NCBI GenBank assembly: GCA_016185345.1
Contig: JACPNS010000015.1
Coordinates: 101,661-165,660 of the forward strand
Direction of reading: 5' to 3'
Source: Solirubrobacterales bacterium
GTDB lineage: Bacteria > Actinomycetota > Thermoleophilia > Solirubrobacterales > JACPNS01
Length of the DNA stretch: 64,000 bases
A model generated the notes under the pieces. It was not told the DNA's origin. It worked only from the letters and a program-made list of their open reading frames with translations, and did no database searches. The translations under genes were made by a program, and so were the position numbers. Shown piece by piece: positions 55,185-63,890 of this stretch (position 1 is the stretch's first letter; each line of letters begins with the position of its first letter).

Positions 55185-56284
55185 GCGCCTGCGCAGCATG
55201 CCTCCGAGCATCCATCCTGCGCAGCGAAGGACTCACGATCGCTGAGCGTCGCCATTCAGGAACGGTGCAGGCATCGCGGCTCCTTCGCCTTGAACCCGAG
55301 GACATGCTCGACGAGCTGAGGCGCGAGCACCCCGAAATCGACGAGTCGCTTGCCCGAGCTACGGACGAGCTGCTCTCCAGCGCGTACGCCGAGGAAGGCC
55401 TCTGGACCGTCTGTCGCCATGAGCCGGAATTCCCCGAGCGTTTGCGGCTCTTCCCCGAGCTTTCGGATGTCCCGGCGGTTCTATACGGCGTCGGGCGAAA
55501 GGCGCTCTTTGACGAGCTCACAAACGTCAACGGCCTGGCGGTTGTCGGAGCGCGACGAGCATCGGCATATGGAAGGGAGGTGGCGTACTCGCTCGCCAAC
55601 GAAGCTGCCTCTGCTGGAATGATCGTTGTCAGCGGAATGGCTCTTGGCGTTGACGGAGCGGCGCACCGGGGAGCACTGCAAGGCGGTGGCCGCACGATCG
55701 CGGTGCTCGCCGGAGCGCCCGAGACTGCATATCCGCGCTCGCACCGGCTGCTGCACGAACAGATTCGCGCTGCAGGTTGTGTGATTTCCGAGAACCCGCC
55801 TGGATCCCAGGCACAGCGATGGGCATTCGTCGCTCGCAATCGAGTGATCGCCGGCCTGTCTGCAATGACGGTGTTTGTTGAGGGTTCTGAGGAATCGGGC
55901 GCGATGCACACAGTGAAGTTTGCCTACGAGCTCGATGCGAAGATTGGCGCCGTTCCCGGGCCGATTACGGGGCCGATGAGCACCGGACCCAACAAGCTCT
56001 TGTCGGAGGCTGGGGTAACAGTGATCTGCGGGATCTCAGACGCGCTCGAAGAGTTGTCGATCAGCTTCGATGCACCGATGTTGCCCGGCTTCGGGCACGA
56101 CGCAGTGGACGAGCTCGGGAATCTGATCCTCGAGCTGATCGCATCGGGGGATCGCACGCCAAGGGATCTCGCGCAATCGCTGCCAGGCCGGGCACCGCGC
56201 GAGATCTCGCGCTCCCTCGGGCAGCTCGAACTGCTCGGAATGGTCGAACGCGCCGCGTCCGGCGAGTACGTGCGACGCCGATGA
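55181..56284 (+). CDS. dprA: DNA processing protein DprA
   Basis: DprA protects incoming single-stranded DNA and loads RecA. The Rossmann-like core has LAVVGARRASAYGREVA, SGMALGVDGAAHRGAL and SENPPGSQAQRWAFVARNRVIAGLS. An N-terminal CAAC pair and helical region and a C-terminal winged helix (about residues 300-367) frame it. Together with comM this gives part of a DNA uptake/recombination set, but no ComEA/ComEC uptake machinery is in the window. GTG start, four-base overlap with comM. Confidence 0.94.
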   Translation: MSACAACLRASILRSEGLTIAERRHSGTVQASRLLRLEPEDMLDELRREHPEIDESLARATDELLSSAYAEEGLWTVCRHEPEFPERLRLFPELSDVPAVLYGVGRKALFDELTNVNGLAVVGARRASAYGREVAYSLANEAASAGMIVVSGMALGVDGAAHRGALQGGGRTIAVLAGAPETAYPRSHRLLHEQIRAAGCVISENPPGSQAQRWAFVARNRVIAGLSAMTVFVEGSEESGAMHTVKFAYELDAKIGAVPGPITGPMSTGPNKLLSEAGVTVICGISDALEELSISFDAPMLPGFGHDAVDELGNLILELIASGDRTPRDLAQSLPGRAPREISRSLGQLELLGMVERAASGEYVRRR

Positions 56285-56291
56285 TGCGCAC

Positions 56292-56297
56292 TAACAT
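56292..56297 (+). promoter_or_regulatory. -10-like hexamer for leaderless ilvD
   Basis: TAACAT ends 8 bases before ATG 56306, the same hexamer as in front of def. Confidence 0.45.
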
Positions 56298-56305
56298 CGC
56301 CTTCC

Positions 56306-57985
56306 ATGACCCCTGACTACGACTTCCGCCAGAACAGCCGCGAACTACTCGACGGGCCCGACCGCGCCGCCGCGCGTGCCTACCTGAAGGGCATTGGCTT
56401 CGATGATGAAGCGCTCGCAAGGCCGATCATCGGCGTGGCCAACACGTGGACCGAAACGATGCCTTGCAACTTTCACCTGCGCGCCGTGTCCGCCGCGATC
56501 AAGGAAGGCATCCGTGCCGCCGGCGCCACGCCGATGGAGTTCAACACGGTCGCGATCTCTGACGGAATAACAATGGGTCACGAGGGTATGCGCACCTCGC
56601 TCGTCAGCCGCGAGGTCATCGCCGACAGCATCGAGCTCGTAAGCCGCGGTCACGCCTTCGACGCAGTGATCGCAATCTCTGGCTGCGACAAGACGATTCC
56701 CGGCACGGTCATGGCGCTCGCTCGCTTGAACCTGCCCTCAGTGATGCTTTACGGCGGATCGATTCTTCCGGGCAATCTGCATGGCGAGGACATCTCGATC
56801 CAAGACGTCTTCGAGGCCGTTGGCGCCCACGCAGCGGGCACGATCACCGACGAAGAACTCACCGAGATCGAGAACAACGCCTCGCCCGGAGCGGGTGCCT
56901 GCGGCGGTCAGTTCACGGCCAACACAATGGCGATGGCCTTCGAAGTCATGGGTATCTCGCCCGCCGGGAGTGCGATGGTGCCGGCCGAGGCCGGCGCACG
57001 CAAACAGGTTGCAGAAGATGCGGGCCGCCTCGTCGTGGACGTGCTCAAGCGTGGACTGTTGGCCCGCGACGTGATTACCAAGGAGTCGATTCAGAATGCG
57101 ATTGCGGCGGTCTGCATGAGTGGTGGCTCGACCAACGCCGTGCTTCACCTCCTGGCGCTCGCCTACGAAGCCGACATCGACCTCAAGATCGAAGAGTTCG
57201 ACGCGATCAGTGCAAACACGCCGCTGACGGCAGATCTCAAGCCCGGCGGCAGGTACCTTGCCAAGGACTTTTGGGAGGCCGGTGGCGTGCCAGTCGTCGC
57301 CAATCGCCTGCTCGAAGCCGGCTTGCTCAACGAGTCCGCCATCCGCGTCGAAGGCGACACGGTTGCCGAATACGCCAAGCGTGCCGTCGAGACCGAGGGT
57401 CAGCAGGTCGTCAGGCCCCTGTCAAACCCGCTCAAGCCCACTGGCGGAATCGCCATCCTCAAGGGCAACCTCGCTCCCGAAGGCTGCGTCGTCAAGCTCG
57501 CGGGCCACGAGCGCGTATTCGCCGAGGGTCCCGCGCGCGTCTTCGAGAACGAAAAGGAATGCTTCACCGCCGTCGAGGCCAGCGACATCAAGCCCGGCGA
57601 CATCGTCGTGATTCGCAACGAAGGCCCATCAGGTGGGCCGGGCATGCGCGAGATGCTCCAGGTCACGGCCGCCCTGATCGGCGAGGGCCTCGGAGACTCA
57701 GTCGCCCTGCTCACGGACGGACGCTTCTCCGGCGCAACGCACGGCTTCATGGCCGGTCACGTCGCCCCAGAAGCCGCCAAAGGCGGACCGATAGCTGCCG
57801 TCCGAGAGGGCGACACGATCGTGATCGACGTCGCCAATCGCGAACTCAATGTCCAGCTCTCTGACGAAGAAATCGCCGAGCGGATCGCCGAATATAAGGT
57901 GCCCGAGCCGCTCTACAAGCGTGGCGTCCTCGGAAAGTACGCCCGTCACGTCACCAGCGCCTCGCAGGGCGCGGTTACGAATTAG
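56306..57985 (+). CDS. ilvD: Dihydroxy-acid dehydratase
   Basis: IlvD makes the 2-oxo acids of valine and isoleucine synthesis with an Fe-S cluster. Three cluster cysteines are visible in [18 protein letters not shown] and [13 protein letters not shown]; the C-terminal domain contains [17 protein letters not shown] with the catalytic Ser. 559 residues is the usual length. It ends one base before the convergent hydrolase gene. Other ilv genes are not in the window. Confidence 0.97.
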   Translation: MTPDYDFRQNSRELLDGPDRAAARAYLKGIGFDDEALARPIIGVANTWTETMPCNFHLRAVSAAIKEGIRAAGATPMEFNTVAISDGITMGHEGMRTSLVSREVIADSIELVSRGHAFDAVIAISGCDKTIPGTVMALARLNLPSVMLYGGSILPGNLHGEDISIQDVFEAVGAHAAGTITDEELTEIENNASPGAGACGGQFTANTMAMAFEVMGISPAGSAMVPAEAGARKQVAEDAGRLVVDVLKRGLLARDVITKESIQNAIAAVCMSGGSTNAVLHLLALAYEADIDLKIEEFDAISANTPLTADLKPGGRYLAKDFWEAGGVPVVANRLLEAGLLNESAIRVEGDTVAEYAKRAVETEGQQVVRPLSNPLKPTGGIAILKGNLAPEGCVVKLAGHERVFAEGPARVFENEKECFTAVEASDIKPGDIVVIRNEGPSGGPGMREMLQVTAALIGEGLGDSVALLTDGRFSGATHGFMAGHVAPEAAKGGPIAAVREGDTIVIDVANRELNVQLSDEEIAERIAEYKVPEPLYKRGVLGKYARHVTSASQGAVTN

Positions 57986-58909
57986 CTATTCGCCGAGCAA
58001 GAAATCAATCGCGGTGCGGTCGAACCACTCGGGGTGTTCGACCATCGCGACATGGGCGGTGTCGCTCAGAACGATGCGCTGCGAGTGCGGTATCGACTCG
58101 CCGAACTTGATGATGTCGCGCGAGCTGACCACGCCATCCCGACGGCCCCAGATGAACAACGTCGGCTGCTTGATCTCGCTGAGGCGATCACGGAAGTCGT
58201 GCGCGAGGATCGCCTGCAGCGCGCCAGGAAAACCCTCACTCCCAGTTCCGCCGAGTAGTTCGTACGCCACCTCGCCGGAAATCTTCTCTGGATGGGCGAC
58301 TACGCCGCGCAAGGCGCGAGCGCGCAACTTCGGACGCCTGACTATCGCTTCGCGGTTCGCGGCGACGCGGCCAAAGATCAGCGCACCCAGTCCGGCCGCC
58401 TGTCCCAGTACCGGCGACACGTGATTCGTCGACCACCCCGCGGGCGAGACCAGAACCAATCGCTCAACGCGCGTCGGATGATCGAGCGCGAGCTGAAGCG
58501 AAGTCATTCCGCCCATTGAATTTCCGCACACGTACGCCGACGAAACTTCAAGATGATCGAGTAAGCCAGCGACGCAGTTCGCATACCCCGGAATCGAGAT
58601 CCCATCGGCCGGCATCTCTGACGCACCAAAGCCGGGCAGGTCGAGCGCCACGACGTGAAAGTGCTCAGAAAGCTCCAGAACGTTCGCAAGCCAGCACTGC
58701 CAGGAAGCCGCGAGGCCGTGAACGAGCATGATCGTCGGCTTCGAAGCATCGCCGTACGATATGTAGTTCACGCCGCGCCCCTCGATCATCGCGGTGTGAA
58801 GAAACTGCGACCAGTCGATCTTCAACCACTCGGCCGGATTGACCGGGCCGTAGGTCGGAAGATCAATCGTCAGCGCTTGGCGCGGATCGACTTTTGAACC
58901 AACCGCCAT
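57986..58909 (-). CDS. Alpha/beta hydrolase
   Basis: The 307-residue protein has the oxyanion loop LVHGLAASWQCWL, nucleophile Ser131 in CGNSMGGM, a catalytic Asp in WGRRDGVVS and His in SDTAHVAMVEHPEWF, so the triad is intact. This resembles 2-hydroxymuconate-type or esterase/lipase hydrolases, but the substrate is unclear. On the minus strand the reading order is cyclo-ligase-like gene, then this gene 15 bases later. Confidence 0.88.
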   Translation of the reverse strand: MAVGSKVDPRQALTIDLPTYGPVNPAEWLKIDWSQFLHTAMIEGRGVNYISYGDASKPTIMLVHGLAASWQCWLANVLELSEHFHVVALDLPGFGASEMPADGISIPGYANCVAGLLDHLEVSSAYVCGNSMGGMTSLQLALDHPTRVERLVLVSPAGWSTNHVSPVLGQAAGLGALIFGRVAANREAIVRRPKLRARALRGVVAHPEKISGEVAYELLGGTGSEGFPGALQAILAHDFRDRLSEIKQPTLFIWGRRDGVVSSRDIIKFGESIPHSQRIVLSDTAHVAMVEHPEWFDRTAIDFLLGE

Positions 58910-58923
58910 AAAACGAAAAAAGC

Positions 58924-59640
58924 TTAGGCCGCGTAGCCCCAGCGTTCAAGCACCGGGATCTCGTGAATCTGAGGCGGCTGCAGGTGGTCCCAAAGGATGC
59001 CGTTGTCGCGCGGGTACTCGCCCTCGACCTCGATCACGGCTCGCGGTGTGGCCAGCAGGTCCACCGGAATGTCGTGCGCGGTGACGAGCAAGTTCTCGCG
59101 CAGAATCTGGATCGGGTGCACGGTGGTGCAGACCGGGACGTCGTTGTCGACCTTGCCCGTCTCGTACAAGAGCGCATACTCAAGGTCGGAGAAGCCACTG
59201 CCCTTCCCTACGCGGGCACCCTTCAGATTTACCCCGACAGCGCCGGTCAGCACCAGGTCGAGCTTTGGCACTTGTTCGAGGTCGAGGACCTCGCCGTGCT
59301 TCAGGGCCCCCTTGATCGTGGCCGACTCGCGGATCTGATCCTTGGTCAATTTCTTCGGATTGAGCAACCGGAACGGGTGCTCTTCGCGCAATCTGGGTAC
59401 AGCCATTACAAGGGCCTTCCCAGACTCCAGCGCAAGGCGGCGCACGTGAGTCTGCGGCGAGTCCGGATTTACCTTGATGACCTCGGCGTCCTGCCAGTAG
59501 TGGTGGCGAGTCAGCCGCTCGGCGGCCATCTTCGCGCCGGCGAAGTTAGGGATTCGTCCTTCGGCTCCTGGGAACCGGGACACGCCCTGGTGGTCCATCG
59601 AGCGCCAGACATCGTTTCGTACATCTTCCTTGGAACGCAT
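58924..59640 (-). CDS. 5-formyltetrahydrofolate cyclo-ligase-like protein
   Basis: The 238-residue protein belongs to the MTHFS-like fold: LALESGKALVMAVPRLREE in the middle and GARVGKGSGFSDLEYALL, the nucleotide/folate-binding Gly-rich loop. The N-terminal region (WRSMDHQGVSRFPGAEGRIP) resembles the MTHFSD-type branch more than the short classical enzyme, so true cyclo-ligase activity is uncertain. It probably shares a transcript with the following hydrolase. Confidence 0.82.
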   Translation of the reverse strand: MRSKEDVRNDVWRSMDHQGVSRFPGAEGRIPNFAGAKMAAERLTRHHYWQDAEVIKVNPDSPQTHVRRLALESGKALVMAVPRLREEHPFRLLNPKKLTKDQIRESATIKGALKHGEVLDLEQVPKLDLVLTGAVGVNLKGARVGKGSGFSDLEYALLYETGKVDNDVPVCTTVHPIQILRENLLVTAHDIPVDLLATPRAVIEVEGEYPRDNGILWDHLQPPQIHEIPVLERWGYAA

Positions 59641-59648
59641 CGGGGGAG

Positions 59649-59654
59649 AATCTA
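59649..59654 (-). promoter_or_regulatory. -10-like hexamer for the cyclo-ligase-like gene
   Basis: On the minus strand TAGATT ends 8 bases before the ATG at 59640; the spacer CTCCCCCG is not a ribosome-binding site. Confidence 0.45.
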
Positions 59655-59754
59655 GTGGCTGATCCGGCGAATTGGCAACGCACGCAAATTATCTGTTGCA
59701 ACAAATCGACCGAAAACCCTGACATGGCCGCTCGCTTGTCGAAGATGTAGAGAG

Positions 59755-60786
59755 ATGAACAAGAACCATTGGACCATGATCGCGGCAAGTGCTGTGCTGT
59801 TCGTCGTGCTGGGCGCGTTCGCGTTCACCAGGACGCAGGACGACAAGATCGCGCAAGGCGTGTCGATCGGTGGTATCGACGTGTCTGGTCTGACGCGCGA
59901 CGAGGCCAGCGAAAGGCTCGAGACCGAGATCCAAGAAGTTGTCCAGACCCCGCTGGTTGTCACCTACCAGGGCGAGCGCCGCACGCTCAAGCCCGAGAAA
60001 TCAAGGGTTGGTGTCGATGTCCAGGGAATGGTCGACGACGCAGTCGCCAAGAGCACCCAGGGCTTCTTCCTGGCCAATGCGGCGAAGACGGTCGCGGGCT
60101 CTGATCGCAACATCGCGATCCGGACTGAGATCACCTATTCAGAACGCGCCGTGCGAAAATTTGTGCGCAGCGTCGGTAAGAGTTTCAACCGGGCGCCTAA
60201 AGACGCGGCGGTCAAGTACGGCGCCAGAAGCATCGGCAAAGTTGACGCCGAGCCGGGGCTCTCCGTCCGCTCGACTGCACTCACCGCGGCGATCGTCAAG
60301 CGCCTCGAGAACCCGACCGAACCGCGCCGGGTACGCGCTCCGATGAAGAAGGTCAGGGCGAAGGTCACCAAGTCACAGCTGGCGAAGAAATACCCCACGA
60401 TCGTGCTCGTGGATCGGGACGGTTTCAAGCTGCGCCTCTACAAAAACCTCCGGCTTGTGAAGACCTACAAGATCGCGGTTGGCATGGCGGGGCTGGAGAC
60501 CCCCGCGGGCCTCTACACGATCAACGACCGTCAGGTCAATCCCACGTGGAACGTGCCCAACCGCGATTGGGCGGGCGATCTTGCCGGAAAGTCGATTCCT
60601 CCCGGACCGGACAACCCGTTGGTAGCCCGCTGGCTCGGCATATACGACGGCGTTGGCATACACGGCACCAAGGACCTTGACTCGCTCGGCACCGCGGCGT
60701 CTCACGGTTGCATTCGCATGGACCCCAAAGACGTGATCGCCCTCTATCCAAGGGTGCCGATCGGCACGCCGGTCTACATCGCATGA
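59755..60786 (+). CDS. L,D-transpeptidase (YkuD) with peptidoglycan-binding-type N-terminal domain
   Basis: A single N-terminal membrane helix (TMIAASAVLFVVLGAFAF) anchors the protein outside the cell. A domain around residues 35-150 resembles the PG_binding_4 module seen in such enzymes. The YkuD domain follows from about residue 215 and ends with the catalytic motif HGTKDLDSLGTAASHGCIRM, the nucleophile being Cys319. The enzyme makes 3-3 cross-links in peptidoglycan or attaches proteins. 343 residues. The stop overlaps xerC by four bases, an unusual coupling of wall synthesis to a recombinase. Confidence 0.92.
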   Translation: MNKNHWTMIAASAVLFVVLGAFAFTRTQDDKIAQGVSIGGIDVSGLTRDEASERLETEIQEVVQTPLVVTYQGERRTLKPEKSRVGVDVQGMVDDAVAKSTQGFFLANAAKTVAGSDRNIAIRTEITYSERAVRKFVRSVGKSFNRAPKDAAVKYGARSIGKVDAEPGLSVRSTALTAAIVKRLENPTEPRRVRAPMKKVRAKVTKSQLAKKYPTIVLVDRDGFKLRLYKNLRLVKTYKIAVGMAGLETPAGLYTINDRQVNPTWNVPNRDWAGDLAGKSIPPGPDNPLVARWLGIYDGVGIHGTKDLDSLGTAASHGCIRMDPKDVIALYPRVPIGTPVYIA

Positions 60787-61712
60787 CGTTGGTCGCCGAC
60801 GCTCCGGCTGTCTCTGACGCCTGGGAGTCCGACCTTGATCGCTTTGAGCTTGCCCTTCGCCGTCGCGGCCTCTCAGACGCGACGAGAAAGGCCTACAGCT
60901 CTGACATCACGCAACTGGCCATCTGGGCCAGCGAGCGCGAGTTGGACGCGACGCAGCTTGACCTGAAGGCCCTGCGCCGGTTTGCGCAGCAGATCAGCTC
61001 TGAGGGCCTTGCGGCATCGAGCCTCGCGCGCAAACTGGCGAGCATTCGCAGCTTCTACGACACGCTGCTTGAGCGCGGCGAAGTCAGTCAGAACATCGCC
61101 GAACTGGTCACCACTCCAAAGCAACCGCGGGACCTTCCGCGCGTCCTCAATGTGAGCGAGGTCGTCCGCCTGTTGGACGGCATCCCAACCGCGACGCCGC
61201 TGCAGATGCGCGACCGAGCAATGTTCGAATTGACTTACGCGTGTGGACTGAGGGCCGGTGAACTGATCCAACTGGACCTGACATCCGTAGATCTTGATGA
61301 GGAACAGGTACGCGTGGAAGGGAAGGGTGGCCGCACTCGTATTGTGCCCGTAGGTGAGCACGCGGCGCGATCTTTGAGGCGCTACCTGGACCGTGGTCGG
61401 CCCCAGCTTCTCGGAGTCGGAACCGACCGGCAGACCACGTGCCTGTTCCTCACTAAGTCTGGTCAGGACCTCCACCCGAGCGACGTGCGACGCCGGTTGG
61501 AGATCTGCCTCGCCGGCGCTGGCGTAGCCGCCGGAATTTCGCCGCACAGCCTCCGTCACAGTTTTGCAACGCACCTACTCAACGGTGGGGCAGATTTGCG
61601 TTCCGTGCAGGAACTTTTGGGCCACCGTTCAATATCAGCCACACAGATTTACACTCGGGTAGAGTCTGTTCGACTACGCGCGCAGTACGGAAAAGCACAC
61701 CCGCGGGCCTGA
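60783..61712 (+). CDS. xerC: Tyrosine recombinase XerC/XerD
   Basis: Xer recombinases resolve chromosome dimers at dif. The N-terminal SAM-like domain (LRRRGLSDATRKAYSSDITQ) precedes the catalytic domain with Arg157 in CGLRAGEL, Lys in GKGGRTRIVP, His255 and Arg258 in HSLRHSFATHLL, His281 in LGHRSIS and the nucleophile Tyr290 in QIYTRV. 309 residues. I named it xerC because its place after dprA and before the sigma factor matches actinobacterial xerC; XerD is not excluded. Not linked to a mobile element. Confidence 0.92.
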   Translation: MTLVADAPAVSDAWESDLDRFELALRRRGLSDATRKAYSSDITQLAIWASERELDATQLDLKALRRFAQQISSEGLAASSLARKLASIRSFYDTLLERGEVSQNIAELVTTPKQPRDLPRVLNVSEVVRLLDGIPTATPLQMRDRAMFELTYACGLRAGELIQLDLTSVDLDEEQVRVEGKGGRTRIVPVGEHAARSLRRYLDRGRPQLLGVGTDRQTTCLFLTKSGQDLHPSDVRRRLEICLAGAGVAAGISPHSLRHSFATHLLNGGADLRSVQELLGHRSISATQIYTRVESVRLRAQYGKAHPRA

Positions 61713-61720
61713 TCAAACCT

Positions 61721-62563
61721 ATGAACGCAGAGGCACAAAGCCAACCAGCAAAGCCCGCACGGTCGGGCCGCAGTCGCCGAATCGGTGGCGAATTCGGCGA
61801 CGTCGAACTCCGCGACCTCTGGAAGAAGTACAAGTCAGACGGCGACCGCCACGCACGTGAGCGCCTCGTCCTTGCCTACTCACCGCTCGTCAAGTACGTC
61901 GCAGGCAAGATGGGCTCGGGTCTGCCGAGCTACGTCGACGACGCCGACCTGATCTCTTACGGCCTCACCGGCCTGATCAGCGCGATCGAGCGCTTCGAAC
62001 CCTCTCGCGAGATCAAGTTCGAGACCTACGCCATGAGCCGCATCAAGGGCTCGATCATCGATGAGCTGCGCTCGATGGACTGGGTGCCGCGATCGGTACG
62101 TATGCGCGCCCGTGAGTTCGAGCGCGCCAACGCGAAGCTTGAGCACAAGTACCACCGCGCGCCGACCGACCAGGAGCTCGCAGACGAGCTCGGGGTAACG
62201 CCAGAAGAACTGCAGGAGCACATCCAGCAGATCTCCAACAGCGCCGTCATCGCGCTCGACGAACTTTGGTCAGTATCTGACTCCTCCGGCGGGCAGGTCT
62301 CGCTGCTCGACACGATCGAAGACCCGAACGCCGCAGACCCGGAGCGTTCCTTCGATGCCGTGAACGTCAAGGAACAGATCGCGGAAGCGATCAGCCGACT
62401 GCCAGAGCGAGAAAAGCTCGTGGTCGCCCTTTACTACTACGAAAACCTGACACTTCGTGAAATCGGCGAAGTGCTGGGGGTGACTGAATCACGTGTCTCA
62501 CAGCTGCACACCAAGGCCGTCCTGCGACTGAAGTCGCGCCTGCAGGACGACGGCGACCTCTAG
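61721..62563 (+). CDS. RNA polymerase sigma factor of the FliA/WhiG family
   Basis: A 280-residue sigma-70 family protein without region 1. Region 2 shows DADLISYGLTGLISAIERF and EIKFETYAMSRIKGSIIDEL; region 3 includes RAPTDQELADELGV; region 4 ends LTLREIGEVLGVTESRVSQL. This FliA/WhiG type controls motility in many bacteria and spore differentiation in Streptomyces. Streptomyces whiG lies in a similar neighbourhood, so whiG is the likely orthologue. No anti-sigma factor gene is adjacent. Starts nine bases after xerC. Confidence 0.92.
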   Translation: MNAEAQSQPAKPARSGRSRRIGGEFGDVELRDLWKKYKSDGDRHARERLVLAYSPLVKYVAGKMGSGLPSYVDDADLISYGLTGLISAIERFEPSREIKFETYAMSRIKGSIIDELRSMDWVPRSVRMRAREFERANAKLEHKYHRAPTDQELADELGVTPEELQEHIQQISNSAVIALDELWSVSDSSGGQVSLLDTIEDPNAADPERSFDAVNVKEQIAEAISRLPEREKLVVALYYYENLTLREIGEVLGVTESRVSQLHTKAVLRLKSRLQDDGDL

Positions 62564-62594
62564 ACCAATCGCCGAGTCGCCGCTTCGGGCGCAC

Positions 62595-62600
62595 TAATTT
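62595..62600 (+). promoter_or_regulatory. -10-like hexamer for the zinc-ribbon gene
   Basis: TAATTT ends 8 bases before ATG 62609. Confidence 0.45.
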
Positions 62601-62608
62601 CTCTGCCT

Positions 62609-63382
62609 ATGGCCGTAAAAGAAGTACGCCCCCATCTCGATCCCGAGAGCTGTTCCATCTGCGGACGACGCCTCCTCCAGGGCGAGCAGGTGCACTTCTA
62701 CATCGCCCCGGACTCAAGCCGCCGCGTGGTCTGCGAGCTCTGCGTCCCGCGCGCAGAGCGCGTCCGCTGGGTCCGCGAGCGCGAGGGAGAGGAGATCGTG
62801 CAGCTTCGTCCCGCGCGCAGCGAGCGAGTCGGCATGATGCGACGCATTACCGACTTCTTCGGTGCCTCCGAGCCGGCTGAGGAAGATGACTTCGCCGGCG
62901 GAGCCGCGAGGCCCGAGCACGAAAGTTATAGGCGCACCCGATCCGGACGCCGAAGCGCCCGCGACGGAGTGGAGTCCAGGCCGCCGGAGTTCGAGCCCAA
63001 ATCACGCGACGTACTCGCCGTCCCGACTGAGCCGGAATCGCGCCTTGAGCGCGGACTAGAGCTTTTCAACATGTCGCAGTTTCCGCGCATGATCGCCGGG
63101 CTTTCGCGCTCGCTGGGAGAAGTACAAGTCTCAGCGATCAACGCGGTCGATGGAACTGCCGTGGACATCTGGGTCGGCTGGGATCTCGCTTGGTACTCGT
63201 ACCGCGTGACCCTCGGCGACCCCACCGAACCAGTCGAACAGTCAGGTCGCGGGAACGACATTGACGAGTTGGCCGGGGAGGTCGACGACTGGAATGCCCG
63301 AGCCGACGCCTACGGACGACTCTTCCTGGTGCAACGCGAAGAAGCATCCGACCTGCCCGCAGGCGAGAATCCTGCTCTATGA
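62609..63382 (+). CDS. Unknown protein with N-terminal zinc-ribbon
   Basis: I do not recognise a family. The 257-residue protein has CSICGRRLLQGEQVHFYI and CELC near the N terminus, a four-Cys zinc ribbon of treble-clef style. A disordered basic stretch (around residues 100-150, Arg/Ser/Glu-rich) follows, then a folded C-terminal part (NMSQFPRMIAGLSRSLGEVQ; DIWVGWDLAWYSYRVTL). It lies between the WhiG-like sigma factor and RNase HI and overlaps rnhA by four bases. A link to transcription or nucleic acid processing is conceivable from context only. Confidence 0.75.
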   Translation: MAVKEVRPHLDPESCSICGRRLLQGEQVHFYIAPDSSRRVVCELCVPRAERVRWVREREGEEIVQLRPARSERVGMMRRITDFFGASEPAEEDDFAGGAARPEHESYRRTRSGRRSARDGVESRPPEFEPKSRDVLAVPTEPESRLERGLELFNMSQFPRMIAGLSRSLGEVQVSAINAVDGTAVDIWVGWDLAWYSYRVTLGDPTEPVEQSGRGNDIDELAGEVDDWNARADAYGRLFLVQREEASDLPAGENPAL

Positions 63383-63783
63383 AGCTTGTGGTCCATGTTG
63401 ACGGCGGCTCGCGGGGAAATCCCGGACCAGCCGCTGTCGCCGCCGTCCTCAGCACACCGGACGGCGAAGTCGTCGCCGACGCCAAGGAGATGATTGGCGT
63501 TGCCTCGAACAACGTCGCCGAGTACAAGGCGCTTCTCCTTGGGCTTCAGCGGGCCAAGGAGCTTGGCGCTTGCGATGTAGAGGTCGTCAACGACTCAGAG
63601 CTGATCCAGAAGCAGATCAACGGGCAGTACAAGGTCAAGCATCCGGACATGAAGCCGCTACATGCCGAGTCAATGACAGCGCTCGCTGCCTTCGACTCCT
63701 GGCTCGTCCGCTCGGTGCCGCGCGCGCAGAACAAAGACGCCGATGCGCTCGTGAATCAGGCCCTCGACGCCGCTGCGCTCTAA
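63379..63783 (+). CDS. rnhA: Ribonuclease HI
   Basis: RNase HI degrades the RNA of RNA-DNA hybrids. Active-site acids are all visible: Asp8 in VDGGSRGNPGPA, Glu48 in NNVAEYKALL, Asp72 in VNDSELIQKQ, and Asp120 or Asp122 in AQNKDADALVNQ. At 134 residues it is the short, single-domain form. Starts with ATGA overlapping the zinc-ribbon gene. Confidence 0.93.
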   Translation: MKLVVHVDGGSRGNPGPAAVAAVLSTPDGEVVADAKEMIGVASNNVAEYKALLLGLQRAKELGACDVEVVNDSELIQKQINGQYKVKHPDMKPLHAESMTALAAFDSWLVRSVPRAQNKDADALVNQALDAAAL

Positions 63784-63843
63784 TCCCCGACGGACTCAGC
63801 CGGCGGAATCTGATCTGATGGAGAACTCCGGCGACCGGGGATT
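63782..63843 (+). other. Long inverted repeat just after rnhA
   Basis: AATCCCCG at 63782-63789 (overlapping the rnhA stop) is perfectly matched by CGGGGATT at 63836-63843, and GCCGG at 63799-63803 by CCGGC at 63828-63832 within it. The 62-base span could fold into a branched hairpin. No T-tract follows, so terminator function is uncertain. Confidence 0.45.
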
Positions 63844-63890
63844 TGTACAAAGCGGATGAAGGTGTGTGATTTCACCACATCGTCCACAGA

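Noticed and set aside
53097..56284. yraN-comM-dprA as a novel nuclease/ATPase defence system
   Set aside because: All three are common chromosomal families of natural transformation and DNA repair, with normal motifs. Only the yraN orientation is unusual.
59694..59703. TGTTGCAACA palindrome upstream of the L,D-transpeptidase
   Set aside because: A 10-base palindrome alone, without a promoter in register or a second copy nearby, is not enough to call an operator.
60783..61712. Tyrosine recombinase as evidence of an integrated element
   Set aside because: It sits in a conserved housekeeping order with dprA and a WhiG-like sigma gene, with no attachment-site repeats or phage genes, so it is a chromosomal Xer protein.
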